The notes under the pieces were generated by a model. It did not search any database, was not told the DNA's origin, and was given only the letters and a program-made list of their open reading frames with translations. A DNA stretch of 7,783 nt, taken from contig JBDTMC010000374.1 in NCBI GenBank assembly GCA_039934475.1, positions 1 to 7,783 of the forward strand. The letters run 5' to 3'. Position numbers and translations under genes: made by a program. The stretch is from JBDTMC01 sp039934475. Its GTDB lineage: Bacteria; Acidobacteriota; Terriglobia; Bryobacterales; Bryobacteraceae. This document shows, one piece after another, positions 1 to 6,217 of the stretch; position 1 is the stretch's first letter, and every line of letters begins with the position of its first letter.

Positions 1-142
1 CCGAGACGAAGGGTAATTGCGTCTCCGCGAGCCCGGGAGTTCTACAGAACCAACATGAAGTCCATCCAGTATCGACCGGCGCACAAGTCACCTCCCAGAA
101 GATTCTGCCCTCCTACGTTACATATTGTCTGCATGGGGGCGG

Positions 143-167
143 CTGGTGAGGGCGCTTCACTCACCAG
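143..167. repeat. Perfect 8-bp inverted repeat upstream of the BON gene
   Basis: CTGGTGAG (143-150) and CTCACCAG (160-167) are perfect reverse complements around a 9-nt loop. There is no T-run on either side, so a classical intrinsic terminator is unlikely. It sits 45 nt before the BON start and could be a 5'-leader hairpin, a regulator site or the end of an upstream gene. The rest of 1-212 holds nothing I can assign. An open frame from 55 whose stop overlaps the BON ATG has no Shine-Dalgarno and no recognisable sequence. Confidence 0.35.
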
Positions 168-212
168 ATCAAATAGCTGGGGCGTTGGCCATCCAGTTGC
201 TCCGCCCCCCGC

Positions 213-605
213 ATGACCAAACACGAAGCTCCGACGATTCTCCTGATCGCGCTCTCCTTGGTGGCTGCCGCAGCGCCCGCCCGCTCACAATCGGCGGATG
301 ATCCGGTGAAGGCTGATAACACAAAGGTCAACAAACGCGACCGTGCTTCCGGCGAAGCAACCGCCGATCAGCAGAAGATGAACGCGACAGACCGCGCGCT
401 TACAACGAAGATTCGGCGTTCCATCATGGCTGACAAATCGCTCTCCATGTACGCTCACAACGTGAAGATCATCAGCCAGGACGGAACCGTAACCTTGAAA
501 GGCCCCGTTCAGTCTGACGGTGAAGTAAAAACGATCTTAGCCAAGGCGACCACCGTAACCGGAGACGCCGCTAAGGTGATCAACGAAATGTCCGTGAAGC
601 CGTAA
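213..605 (+). CDS. Secreted BON-domain protein
   Basis: A 130-residue protein with an N-terminal signal peptide (hydrophobic ILLIALSLVAAAA at about residues 9-21, then an APARS-type cleavage region). A charged, polar linker follows (about 28-60), then one BON domain (about 62-130). The BON features visible are the helix beginning ALTTKIRRSI, the strand VTLKGPV with its conserved glycine, and a terminal VINEMSV strand. BON domains are known from periplasmic or outer-membrane-associated proteins such as OsmY, and are linked to osmotic or envelope stress and phospholipid binding. The ATG at 213 gives a proper signal peptide but has almost no Shine-Dalgarno (the upstream run is C-rich). The next gene starts 50 nt downstream on the same strand, so the two were probably co-transcribed. 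Family assignment is fairly sure; a specific function is not. Confidence 0.85.
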   Translation: MTKHEAPTILLIALSLVAAAAPARSQSADDPVKADNTKVNKRDRASGEATADQQKMNATDRALTTKIRRSIMADKSLSMYAHNVKIISQDGTVTLKGPVQSDGEVKTILAKATTVTGDAAKVINEMSVKP

Positions 606-642
606 CGGCTCAAGTCAAGTTCTAGAGCCACATCCAAATCGT

Positions 643-650
643 AAAGGAGA
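643..650 (+). promoter_or_regulatory. Strong Shine-Dalgarno of the broken stress gene
   Basis: AAAGGAGA lies 5 nt before the ATG at 656. This near-ideal ribosome binding site is the best evidence that the short stub behind it was once a real, well-translated gene, since the stub itself is too short to stand out as an open frame. Confidence 0.7.
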
Positions 651-655
651 CTAAC

Positions 656-787
656 ATGTCAGAAAAGAACACTGCTGTATTCGGGCTTTATAAGACGCCC
701 ACCCAGGCGGAGCACACCGTCGATTCGGAATCCACACCTCCACCATCTGGATGGTCGCCAGCTTCTCCAACACGGCGCCCGGAGTAA
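656..787 (+). pseudogene. 5' stub of a general-stress (17M/YflT-like) protein, cut by transposase relic
   Basis: The ATG at 656 opens MSEKNTAVFGLYKTP followed by TQAEHTVDS. This matches my recollection of the N-terminus of general stress protein 17M/YflT-like proteins, common in Acidobacteria, which begin roughly NxAVFGIYxTRxxAExAVDxLKxAGF. The resemblance stops at codon 24 (725-727), where a leucine-lysine and an AGFR-like segment would be expected. From there the frame reads through the opposite strand of a transposase relic and stops at 787, giving 43 codons of which about 19 are foreign. The rest of the gene is not found anywhere in the window. It followed the BON gene by 50 nt, a plausible stress or envelope operon. 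The family call rests on about 24 residues, so it is moderately confident; the disruption itself is clear. Confidence 0.6.
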
Positions 788-1367
788 GCCCGGGAGCATG
801 AATCATCAGCCGGTTTTTCAACGTCACTTGCAGGCAGTAAGCCAGGAACGCAACCATCACATGTTCCAACTGATGATAAATGGGCCGGATTCCCAACTCA
901 CTCTTTAATGAGCGGAACACCGACTCGATCTGCGTCAGTTGCACATAACGCGTCCACAGTACCTCCGGATCTTCGCTGGTGAGATTGCTCCTCAGCAGAT
1001 AGTGACCGTCGCGTTGTTGAGCCGCTTGCAGCTTCGCTTTGCCCTTCGGGGTCCCCACCAGATAGAAAGTCTGCCGCTCCGGCTCGCGCATCTGCTGCAG
1101 CAACGCCTCGCTCGGTATGCCGCGATCCATCACCCAGACGCGGCGCGCTTTGCCGTACATTGCTCTTGATCGGGCTCAAGAATCCCTGCAGCGTGCTGCG
1201 CTCAGGCGGTCCTTTTCGGCTACCTCAAAGTCACACTGCAGCAGTTCATCCATCGCGCTATCGGTGAACCATTGGCGATGGACATGGAATTCACTGCCAG
1301 GATCGAGCAGCCGGTTGACCACCAGTAAGCGCAGCACCTTCTCCCAACTGACCGACTCGCGCCCGAT
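726..1367 (-). mobile_element. IS1634/IS4-type transposase relic with terminal and internal deletions
   Basis: Read on the minus strand from 1367, the frame gives SVSWEKVLRLLVVNRLLDPGS then HVHRQWF, typical of the N-terminal part of IS1634-family DDE transposases. After about 50 codons an unrecognisable linker with an in-frame TGA leads to YGKARRVWVMDRGIP (open from 1160), which carries the second catalytic Asp. YLVGTPKGK then joins directly to a segment ending RDGHYLLRSNLT, followed by the Glu region QIESVFRSLK and the PIYHQLEH block. The similarity ends at QMVEVWIP near 726. From the family architecture as I recall it, four parts are missing: the extreme N-terminus, the block with the first Asp (usually near a YDLTSTYFE-like motif), an insertion segment of roughly 100 residues after VGTPKG, and the last 30-50 residues. 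It cannot encode an active transposase. No terminal inverted repeats or target duplications were found, so both ends of the element are gone. Confidence 0.85.
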
Positions 1368-1375
1368 CTAGGATC

Positions 1376-1388
1376 AATCCGTAGGATT
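1376..1388. repeat. Short inverted repeat at the relic/receiver junction
   Basis: AATCC-GTA-GGATT is a perfect 5-bp inverted repeat about ten bases inside the right-hand junction between the transposase relic and the receiver-domain stub. It may be chance, or a trace of the rearrangement that joined the two. It is too short to call an IS end. Confidence 0.2.
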
Positions 1389-1412
1389 CACCTCGTAGCG
1401 CCTCGCGTCGGT

Positions 1413-3365
1413 TTGGTTGTGCTGACCGCTCGGGACGACGAACCTCTCTGTGCACAGGCGCGCCTCGAGGGCGCCCAGGAATGTCTGTTGAAAAGTGAAC
1501 TCAAACCGCGACTGCTTCTTAGAGCTATTCGATATGCAGTTGAGCACAAGAGGATGGAGCATCGGTTCGATGAAATGGAGAGTGCACAGATCACCCTAGC
1601 CTCGATTGGTGATGGTGTGGCGTGTTCTGACAGCAAGGGAAATCTCACTTTTCTCAACCGTGTCGCCGAAGAGCTCACATGCTGGTCACATCAGGAGGCG
1701 CTCGGCCGCCCGATGTCGGAGGTATTAGAGTTTCGGGACGCCTCCTCGCACGAAATAGCCTTTGGACAAGATTACCCCCTACACTTGCCTTCAAACGCGG
1801 TCCTCGTCCGCCGCGATGGCGTGGAGATATCAGTAGAAGGCTCCGTCTCACCGGTCCATCACGGCAAGGGGCAACCTGAGGGTGCGGTCATCATCTTCCG
1901 GGACGTGACCATTATGCGCGCCATGATTCTCCAAATCGCCCATGCGGCCCAGCACGATTTCCTCACCGATTTGCCCAATCGAATGCTGCTTGTTGAACGG
2001 ATCAACCAAGTGATCTTCTCGGCTCGGCGCCATTCAAGACGAGTTGGATTGCTGTTCGTTGACTTGGACGGCTTCAAGAATATCAACGACACACTCGGAC
2101 ACTCTGCCGGCGACCGCCTTCTTCAGTCTATCTCGTCACGATTAGTGGAAGGCGTGCGCGGTTCCGACACAGTCAGCCGTCAGGGAGGCGACGAGTTCAT
2201 CGTTCTGCTATCCGAATTGGCGCATGACGAAGATGCTGCCCTCACCGCCCGGAGGCTGTTGCGCGCGATAGCACAGCAACATCGGATCGAAGAGCACGAG
2301 GTCTATATCACCGCCAGCATTGGTATCAGTGTCTATCCCGACGATGGTCTGGATGCCGAGACGCTCATCACAAACGCTGACGCGGCAATGTACGATGCCA
2401 AGAAGGAGGGACCCCAGGGCTTCCAGTTCTTCAGGCCGGCCATGAACCTCCGCGTCATGGAGAGACAATCAATTGAAGAAGACCTAACACACGCAGCCGA
2501 GAGGCACGAGCTGTCCCTCCATTACCAACCGAGGGTCAATTTGAAGTCTGGCGAGATTACCGGCGCAGAAGCGTTGTTGCGTTGGACACATCCGACGCGA
2601 GGGCAAGTCAGTCCGGCCGAATTCATTCCCGTCGCCGAAAAATGCGGTCTCATTCTTCCAATAGGCAGGTGGGTACTACACGAGGCGTGTCGACAGATCC
2701 GAGCTTGGGCAGACGCTGGCCTGTTTCTCTCGACGATATCGGTGAACATCTCCCCTGTTGAGTTTCGCCATGAGTCATTCCTGGAAGGAGTCAGATCGAT
2801 CCTCTCGGAAACAGGTCTCCATCCTGGCGCGCTCGAACTGGAGTTGACGGAAACTGCCCTCATGAAGGACCCGGATACCACAGAGCCCACTCTCAAGACA
2901 CTGCGGGAATTGGGCGTGCAAGTTGCGGTCGACGGCTTCGGAACTGGGTACTCCAGCTTGAGCAACTTGAGGACGTTCTGTATCGATTGCCTCAAGATCG
3001 ATCAGGCATTCGTTCGTCAAATCGACGCCAGTATCGCCGATCCAACCGTTGTGAATACCATCATCGCGATGGGCCGAAGCCTCAACCTGCGGGTGATCGC
3101 CGAAGGCGTAGAGACACGCGAGGAACTGGAGTTTCTTCGGAACCAGGAATGCGAGGAGGCACAGGGATACTACTTCAGCCGGGCCGTTGCCTCTACAGCA
3201 GTTCGCCGAGAGACTTTCGCGAGAGATAGCGGAGATCGTTCTTCCACCTTCCCACGAATGAATGCCTCGCGCAAAGATTACACATCGTCAGGCAGAGTCG
3301 TCTTCGGGGATCACTCGCCGGCTCCACCCATACCCGCGGCCGAAACCGGCAACGGACTACTTTGA
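1413..3365 (+). CDS. REC(stub)-PAS-GGDEF-EAL cyclic-di-GMP signalling protein, 5'-truncated
   Basis: A 650-residue protein. Residues 1-50 are the last third of a receiver domain: VVLTARDD with the switch Thr5, GAQECLLK with the conserved Lys27, and the RAIRYAVEHKR helix. The phosphoacceptor Asp and everything before it are absent. Receiver-like sequence is readable in frame back to about 1380, where the transposase relic begins. A PAS domain (about 52-165) and GGDEF domain (about 174-340) follow, with D182 (HDFLTD), metal-binding D217, GGDEF at 258-262 and an inhibitory RxxD site RGSD at 249-252. The EAL domain (about 352-605) has E386 (EALLRW), N445, E480, K528, E564 and Q584, but D507-G508 in place of the usual DD of DDFGTGYS. 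Diguanylate cyclase activity is plausible; phosphodiesterase activity is doubtful. The TTG at 1413 is only the longest start and has no convincing Shine-Dalgarno; GTG 1419 or ATG 1554 are alternatives. The original promoter is lost. Confidence 0.9.
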   Translation: MVVLTARDDEPLCAQARLEGAQECLLKSELKPRLLLRAIRYAVEHKRMEHRFDEMESAQITLASIGDGVACSDSKGNLTFLNRVAEELTCWSHQEALGRPMSEVLEFRDASSHEIAFGQDYPLHLPSNAVLVRRDGVEISVEGSVSPVHHGKGQPEGAVIIFRDVTIMRAMILQIAHAAQHDFLTDLPNRMLLVERINQVIFSARRHSRRVGLLFVDLDGFKNINDTLGHSAGDRLLQSISSRLVEGVRGSDTVSRQGGDEFIVLLSELAHDEDAALTARRLLRAIAQQHRIEEHEVYITASIGISVYPDDGLDAETLITNADAAMYDAKKEGPQGFQFFRPAMNLRVMERQSIEEDLTHAAERHELSLHYQPRVNLKSGEITGAEALLRWTHPTRGQVSPAEFIPVAEKCGLILPIGRWVLHEACRQIRAWADAGLFLSTISVNISPVEFRHESFLEGVRSILSETGLHPGALELELTETALMKDPDTTEPTLKTLRELGVQVAVDGFGTGYSSLSNLRTFCIDCLKIDQAFVRQIDASIADPTVVNTIIAMGRSLNLRVIAEGVETREELEFLRNQECEEAQGYYFSRAVASTAVRRETFARDSGDRSSTFPRMNASRKDYTSSGRVVFGDHSPAPPIPAAETGNGLL

Positions 3366-3471
3366 AGCCGCCTCGAAGCCATATTGCTTCTCCGATCAGG
3401 CGCGTTCTGCAGCGTTGCTTGTTCAAGGTCGTCAGGGTACGATTTAAACCTTCAGTTTGCTCAAATCAAGA

Positions 3472-3497
3472 GAACGGGGCCCAATGGCCCCTTTCTT
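3472..3497 (+). terminator. Probable intrinsic terminator after the GGDEF-EAL gene
   Basis: GGGGCC (3476-3481), loop CAAT and GGCCCC (3486-3491) form a perfect GC-rich stem. Beyond one C/T mismatch it extends by three more pairs (GAA 3472-3474 with TTC 3493-3495). A short pyrimidine run TTTCTT follows. It lies about 107 nt past the stop at 3365, the expected side for terminating that gene. The rest of 3366-3828 shows no recognisable gene on either strand, only a perfect palindrome near its right end. Confidence 0.6.
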
Positions 3498-3787
3498 GCA
3501 TTCTGCTTTGCCACAAAATTAGAGGTCGGTTAGCATCGGCCATAGAAAACTGTCTACGAACTGGACGTCGCCCCGCACGGCGGTCTCCCTATTGATGAAC
3601 GGTGACAATTGACGTCGTGGGATTGCAAGTCGAATCGAGACTGCTACCCGTCAGCGAGCATCGCCGCGTCCGCACCACATGTCCGGGCGCGTCATTTTAG
3701 CCTCCGGCCTCGCGTGCGCGTTTTAGTTTCTATTTTTTTAGGACGGGTGTCGAGCGCGAGCCCGCAAGGTCTTTACAGGATTTACCT

Positions 3788-3799
3788 GAATCGCGATTC
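3788..3799. repeat. 12-bp perfect palindrome GAATCGCGATTC
   Basis: A perfect dyad 30 nt beyond the stop of the HAF gene, in sequence that otherwise looks non-coding. It could be a dimeric-regulator site or part of the HAF mRNA 3' end, but with no T-run and no known regulator nearby it may be coincidence. Confidence 0.25.
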
Positions 3800-3828
3800 C
3801 AACCACTGGTTTGTGAAGGCCGTTACGA

Positions 3829-4812
3829 TTAGAGCGGCGTAAGCAGATACCCGTGCGATTGACCGTTCCGCGTGCCGTATCCGATAATCTGGCCCGCGTC
3901 GTTGATTCCCGTGGCTGCGGTCAGCAACCAACCCAACCCTCTGGGGATCAGGGTATTGAGATCCACCGGCATTCCATTCTGAAAAATCACGGCGTGATAC
4001 ACCAGATAGCTGGTGTCAGTCCGCACATTGGCTTGTCCAACCACCACACCGGTGCTGCTGATGGCAAGCCCGGAACTGTACTGGCGAAAGGCTCCAAGGT
4101 CAGTCATCGTGCCGTTGCTATAGAAAAAGGCATGGGCTTTGCCGTTGCCGGGAAGATAGGCCTGACCGGTGATTTGTTCGGCATCGTTGATGGCAGAGGC
4201 CTGGCTCCAAGATCCGCCCAGCGTACCGAGATCGTGCATCGTTCCCGCGGTGTACAGAAATCCGTGGAAGTCCCCGCTGGGGAGGTAGGAATACCCGACA
4301 ACGTTACCGGCGGTATCGATCCCGGCAGCGCTGGTTGTCCAGCCTGGATCGTTGCCGCCTAGCGTTCCAAGATCTATCATCTGCCCGTTGGTCCAAAGAA
4401 ACGCGCGAGTGAAATTGTTCGCCGTGAGGGAAGATCCTGCGATCTGACCGGCATCGTTTATCGCATACCCCACACTGTAGTCGCCGCCGAGCGTACCGAT
4501 GTTCCTCATCTGGCCTTTTGAGTAGCGGAAGGCCCGATACGTTCCGTCGATTTGCGTGGAATAGCCAGTCACCGTGCCGAACGAATTAATTCCCTGCCCC
4601 TGGCTGTATTCTCCGCCGAGCGTGCCCAAGTCTATCCGGTTGACGCCGTTAGAGAGGAACGCATGGTTGCCGGCGATGCCGGTGATTTCCGTAAAGCGAT
4701 TAATGGCTGTCACCTGGCTGGCTCGGCCAAGGTCGGTGATGGTGTAATTCTGTGCCGCCAGCGGCAATATAGTGGCCAGACAGGAGAACGCGAACAGAGC
4801 ACATCGCAACAT
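3829..4812 (-). CDS. Secreted HAF-repeat protein, predicted beta-propeller
   Basis: The product is 327 residues from the ATG at 4812, which I prefer because AGGAAGG (complement of 4821-4827) sits 8 nt before it. An in-frame ATG at 4830 (333 residues) has no Shine-Dalgarno. A signal peptide runs through LFAFSCLATILPLAA with cleavage near LAAQ. The mature part is a tandem array of HAF repeats, each about 43-47 residues: HAF(L/F)..NG.M.DLGTLGG, then a SxAxxIN strand, then AGQIxG(Y/S)S. In the 333-residue numbering, units begin near residues 56, 99, 142, 189, 233 and 279. A half unit precedes the first, and the chain ends with HGYLLTPL. HAF proteins are predicted extracellular repeat proteins of unknown function, common in Acidobacteria. 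The gene faces away from the GGDEF-EAL gene's direction of transcription and shows no frameshift, so it looks functional. Confidence 0.88.
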   Translation of the reverse strand: MLRCALFAFSCLATILPLAAQNYTITDLGRASQVTAINRFTEITGIAGNHAFLSNGVNRIDLGTLGGEYSQGQGINSFGTVTGYSTQIDGTYRAFRYSKGQMRNIGTLGGDYSVGYAINDAGQIAGSSLTANNFTRAFLWTNGQMIDLGTLGGNDPGWTTSAAGIDTAGNVVGYSYLPSGDFHGFLYTAGTMHDLGTLGGSWSQASAINDAEQITGQAYLPGNGKAHAFFYSNGTMTDLGAFRQYSSGLAISSTGVVVGQANVRTDTSYLVYHAVIFQNGMPVDLNTLIPRGLGWLLTAATGINDAGQIIGYGTRNGQSHGYLLTPL

Positions 4813-4820
4813 AGGGAGCA

Positions 4821-4827
4821 CCTTCCT
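4821..4827 (-). promoter_or_regulatory. Shine-Dalgarno deciding the HAF start
   Basis: On the minus strand AGGAAGG lies 8 nt upstream of the ATG at 4812 and inside the codons that would follow the ATG at 4830. This argues that translation begins at 4812. Confidence 0.5.
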
Positions 4828-4873
4828 CATGATCGTGAGACAGAATGACGCGCACCCGCGCGGTTTACAGATG

Positions 4874-5261
4874 TTAAGTCTTCAGTTCCGCCGCACTCTC
4901 AGCCGCCGCTTTGCGCGCTTCTTCCAAAGCGCCGGTAGGGAAACTGATGGCGCCCACACGGGGATGGCCGCCGCCGCCGTAACGCTCACATATGATGGCC
5001 AAGTTTTCCTGGTATAGCGGGGGATGCCGGGAGCCCAAGGATTGGAACCCAACCAAAATCTTCGTTCGAAAGCTGGAGGTGCTCACTGACACGTTATAGA
5101 CGGACTCCGGAAACAGGGAGTAGGAGATAAATTCATTATACCCTTCCAGATCATAGCTGCTGAGATCGAACGCAGTTGCAGGTGGCTTCCTTGCGGATGA
5201 TCTCCATGGACCGCAAATGGCGCTCGTGGAGAGGCTGGTAAAGCCCTTGAATTTCATCGGT
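4874..5261 (-). pseudogene. Remnant of a DHH/DHHA1-family phosphoesterase, frameshifted and missing its N-terminus
   Basis: Two minus-strand frames together give the C-terminal half of a DHH-family phosphoesterase. The first frame (about 5261-5181) reads TDEIQGLYQPLHERHLRS and MEIIRKEA. The second (about 5170 to the stop at 4874) reads FDLSSYDLEGYNEF, SYSLFPESVYNVSVS, then ENLAIICERYGGGGHPRVGA. The GGGGHP segment is the DHHA1 signature. The parts fit head to tail as in the acidobacterial proteins I recall, with the frame change near 5170-5180. The N-terminal DHH catalytic half should lie upstream (above 5261), but that sequence reads as something else with stops in every frame. The FQSLGSRHPP stretch also looks divergent from the usual NPW-like segment. 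DHH/DHHA1 proteins hydrolyse nucleotide phosphoesters using DHH-side metal ligands, so this remnant cannot be catalytic. Confidence 0.72.
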
Positions 5262-5447
5262 CCGCGATTCGCGGAAACGATCGTCACTCCCGAACGCAGA
5301 CGTGATGCCAGACGCGTACAGCGCGCCGTCTGTCCTGCAGCGACTACGTCGTAACGGCCCCACGGTTTATCCCACTGAGCCGCCGAATTCGTCTCCTACT
5401 GCGCGATCCGAGGCGAGGAACTGGCGGGGCCTAAGTGGTCGAATGCT

Positions 5448-5723
5448 TCAGGCGAGCGACGTTGTACCTTTGCGGCCGTTGGTCTGCGATGCCTTTCGCT
5501 TTCCCGGGCTCTTGACCATGCCGCCGCGCCGGCCGAGCTGGGCCATCCAGCGTTTAGTTCCGTAGATGTTCCGCAGGAGGCTTGGAACGTAGAGGTCCAG
5601 GCGTAGCTCCGGCCAGTGCAGCCCCGTGCCGTTGCCCAGAATCTCCACCTGGGCCCGGAACAGCGGTTGCCCGTGATTCTCAGTCCTGAAGAGGTCCTGC
5701 GGCTTCTGGATGCGGCGCCCCAA
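5448..5723 (-). pseudogene. DUF2442-like protein, probably 5'-truncated
   Basis: The recognisable part is minus-strand 5660-5448: VEILGNGTGLHWPELRLDLY then VPSLLRNIYGTKRWMAQLG, ending in a Ser/Arg/Lys-rich tail with an NGRKG motif. This resembles DUF2442-type proteins, whose core has a GxxxHWPxLDxDLxVxxLL pattern and which often end in an NGxKGGRP-like basic tail. The expected LDxD reads LRLD here, so one acidic residue is replaced. The open frame continues to an ATG at 5723, but those first 20 or so codons are antisense to a recombinase fragment and are not family-like. The original N-terminal strands therefore appear replaced. DUF2442 proteins are small, of unknown function, and often near toxin-antitoxin genes; no partner is visible here. 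Confidence 0.55.
5661..5723 (+). pseudogene. Fragment of a tyrosine recombinase (integrase)
   Basis: The plus-strand frame reads QRLPVILSPEEVLRLLDAAP, closely resembling the K/RLPVVLSPEEVxRLLxAA motif at the start of the catalytic domain of XerD/integron-type tyrosine recombinases. About 20 codons survive. The catalytic R-H-R-Y residues, which lie further on, are absent. The fragment starts where the DUF2442 similarity ends and runs in frame into IS630 transposase sequence, giving an open frame 5616-5957 that is a chance fusion of debris. Confidence 0.6.
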
Positions 5724-5726
5724 CCC

Positions 5727-5885
5727 GCCTTGGTCTTCTGCGTGGATGAGAAGTCAAATCCAAGCCCTCGACCATACTCAGCCCGGCCTACCTCTGAAGA
5801 AAGGCCGTTGCGGCACCATCACGCACGACTACAAGCGCCCGCACGGCCACCCTGTTTGCGGCGCTCAGCACATTGGACGGCTTTG
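5727..5885 (+). mobile_element. IS630-family transposase scrap with two frameshifts
   Basis: Plus-strand frames in succession read PALVFCVDEKS, then QALDHTQPGLPLKKGRCGT with ITHDYKR, then TLFAALSTLDG. Together they recreate the core of IS630-family (Tc1/mariner-like) DDE transposases, where VDEKS holds a catalytic Asp. The first frame change, near 5754-5757, is consistent with a 2-nt deletion after the AAG of DEKS; the second is near 5836-5850. Everything before and after this block of about 50 codons is missing, and no inverted repeats were seen. It cannot be functional. Confidence 0.75.
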
Positions 5886-6103
5886 CCGGAGCGCGCTGGA
5901 GGTAAGCATCGTAGCCGGTCTCGACCTGGATTGGCAACGAGAGATAGCCGAAGGTGATGCCCAACGAGCTGAGCCAAGCCCCTGGACGGATGCGAGTGCA
6001 CGGAGGTTGCCCGATATACCCTGAGATTCGCCGGAGCCAGGGCAAGGCCGTGCTCTCGATACTGCATAGAACACGTTCATCCTGTGATTGCCGGCCTGAT
6101 CCC

Positions 6104-6127
6104 TGTTGTCCTCAGCTGTGGACAACA
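6104..6127. repeat. 8-bp inverted repeat TGTTGTCC...GGACAACA
   Basis: The arms at 6104-6111 and 6120-6127 are perfect reverse complements around an 8-nt spacer, about 155 nt before the TIGR03118 start. TGTGGACAA in the right part is one base from a DnaA-box consensus, but a lone box is weak. It may be a hairpin or an operator. Confidence 0.3.
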
Positions 6128-6196
6128 TACCCCAGCATACACAACAATTGAGAGACCCAACTGCTCCTAAGCTGTGAATTCGCCTGTAGACGGCCC

Positions 6197-6217
6197 TTGA
6201 CGATTTAACATATGTTA
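6197..6217 (+). promoter_or_regulatory. Possible promoter/operator: TTGACG plus 12-bp palindrome
   Basis: TTGACG (6197-6202) resembles a sigma-70 -35 element, and TAACATATGTTA (6206-6217) is a perfect 12-bp palindrome just after it. No good -10 hexamer lies at 16-18 nt, so a standard promoter is not established. The position, 63-83 nt before the TIGR03118 ATG, suits a regulator site. Confidence 0.3.

Noticed and set aside
55..216. 53-codon open frame whose stop overlaps the BON ATG (ATGA)
   Set aside because: No Shine-Dalgarno, no family resemblance, and composition like non-coding sequence; the overlap is probably chance.
2522..2995. Long minus-strand open frame (157 codons)
   Set aside because: Fully antisense to the EAL domain, which has clear motifs; it is a shadow frame.
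3609..3842. 77-codon plus-strand open frame before the HAF stop
   Set aside because: No Shine-Dalgarno or family resemblance; it overlaps the palindrome and the HAF 3' end.
3853..4362. Plus-strand open frame of 169 codons
   Set aside because: Antisense shadow of the HAF repeats; its apparent regularity comes from the repeat structure on the other strand.
6118..6126. DnaA box (TGTGGACAA) suggesting a replication origin
   Set aside because: A single imperfect box with no cluster, no AT-rich unwinding element and no dnaA/dnaN/gidA-like neighbours.
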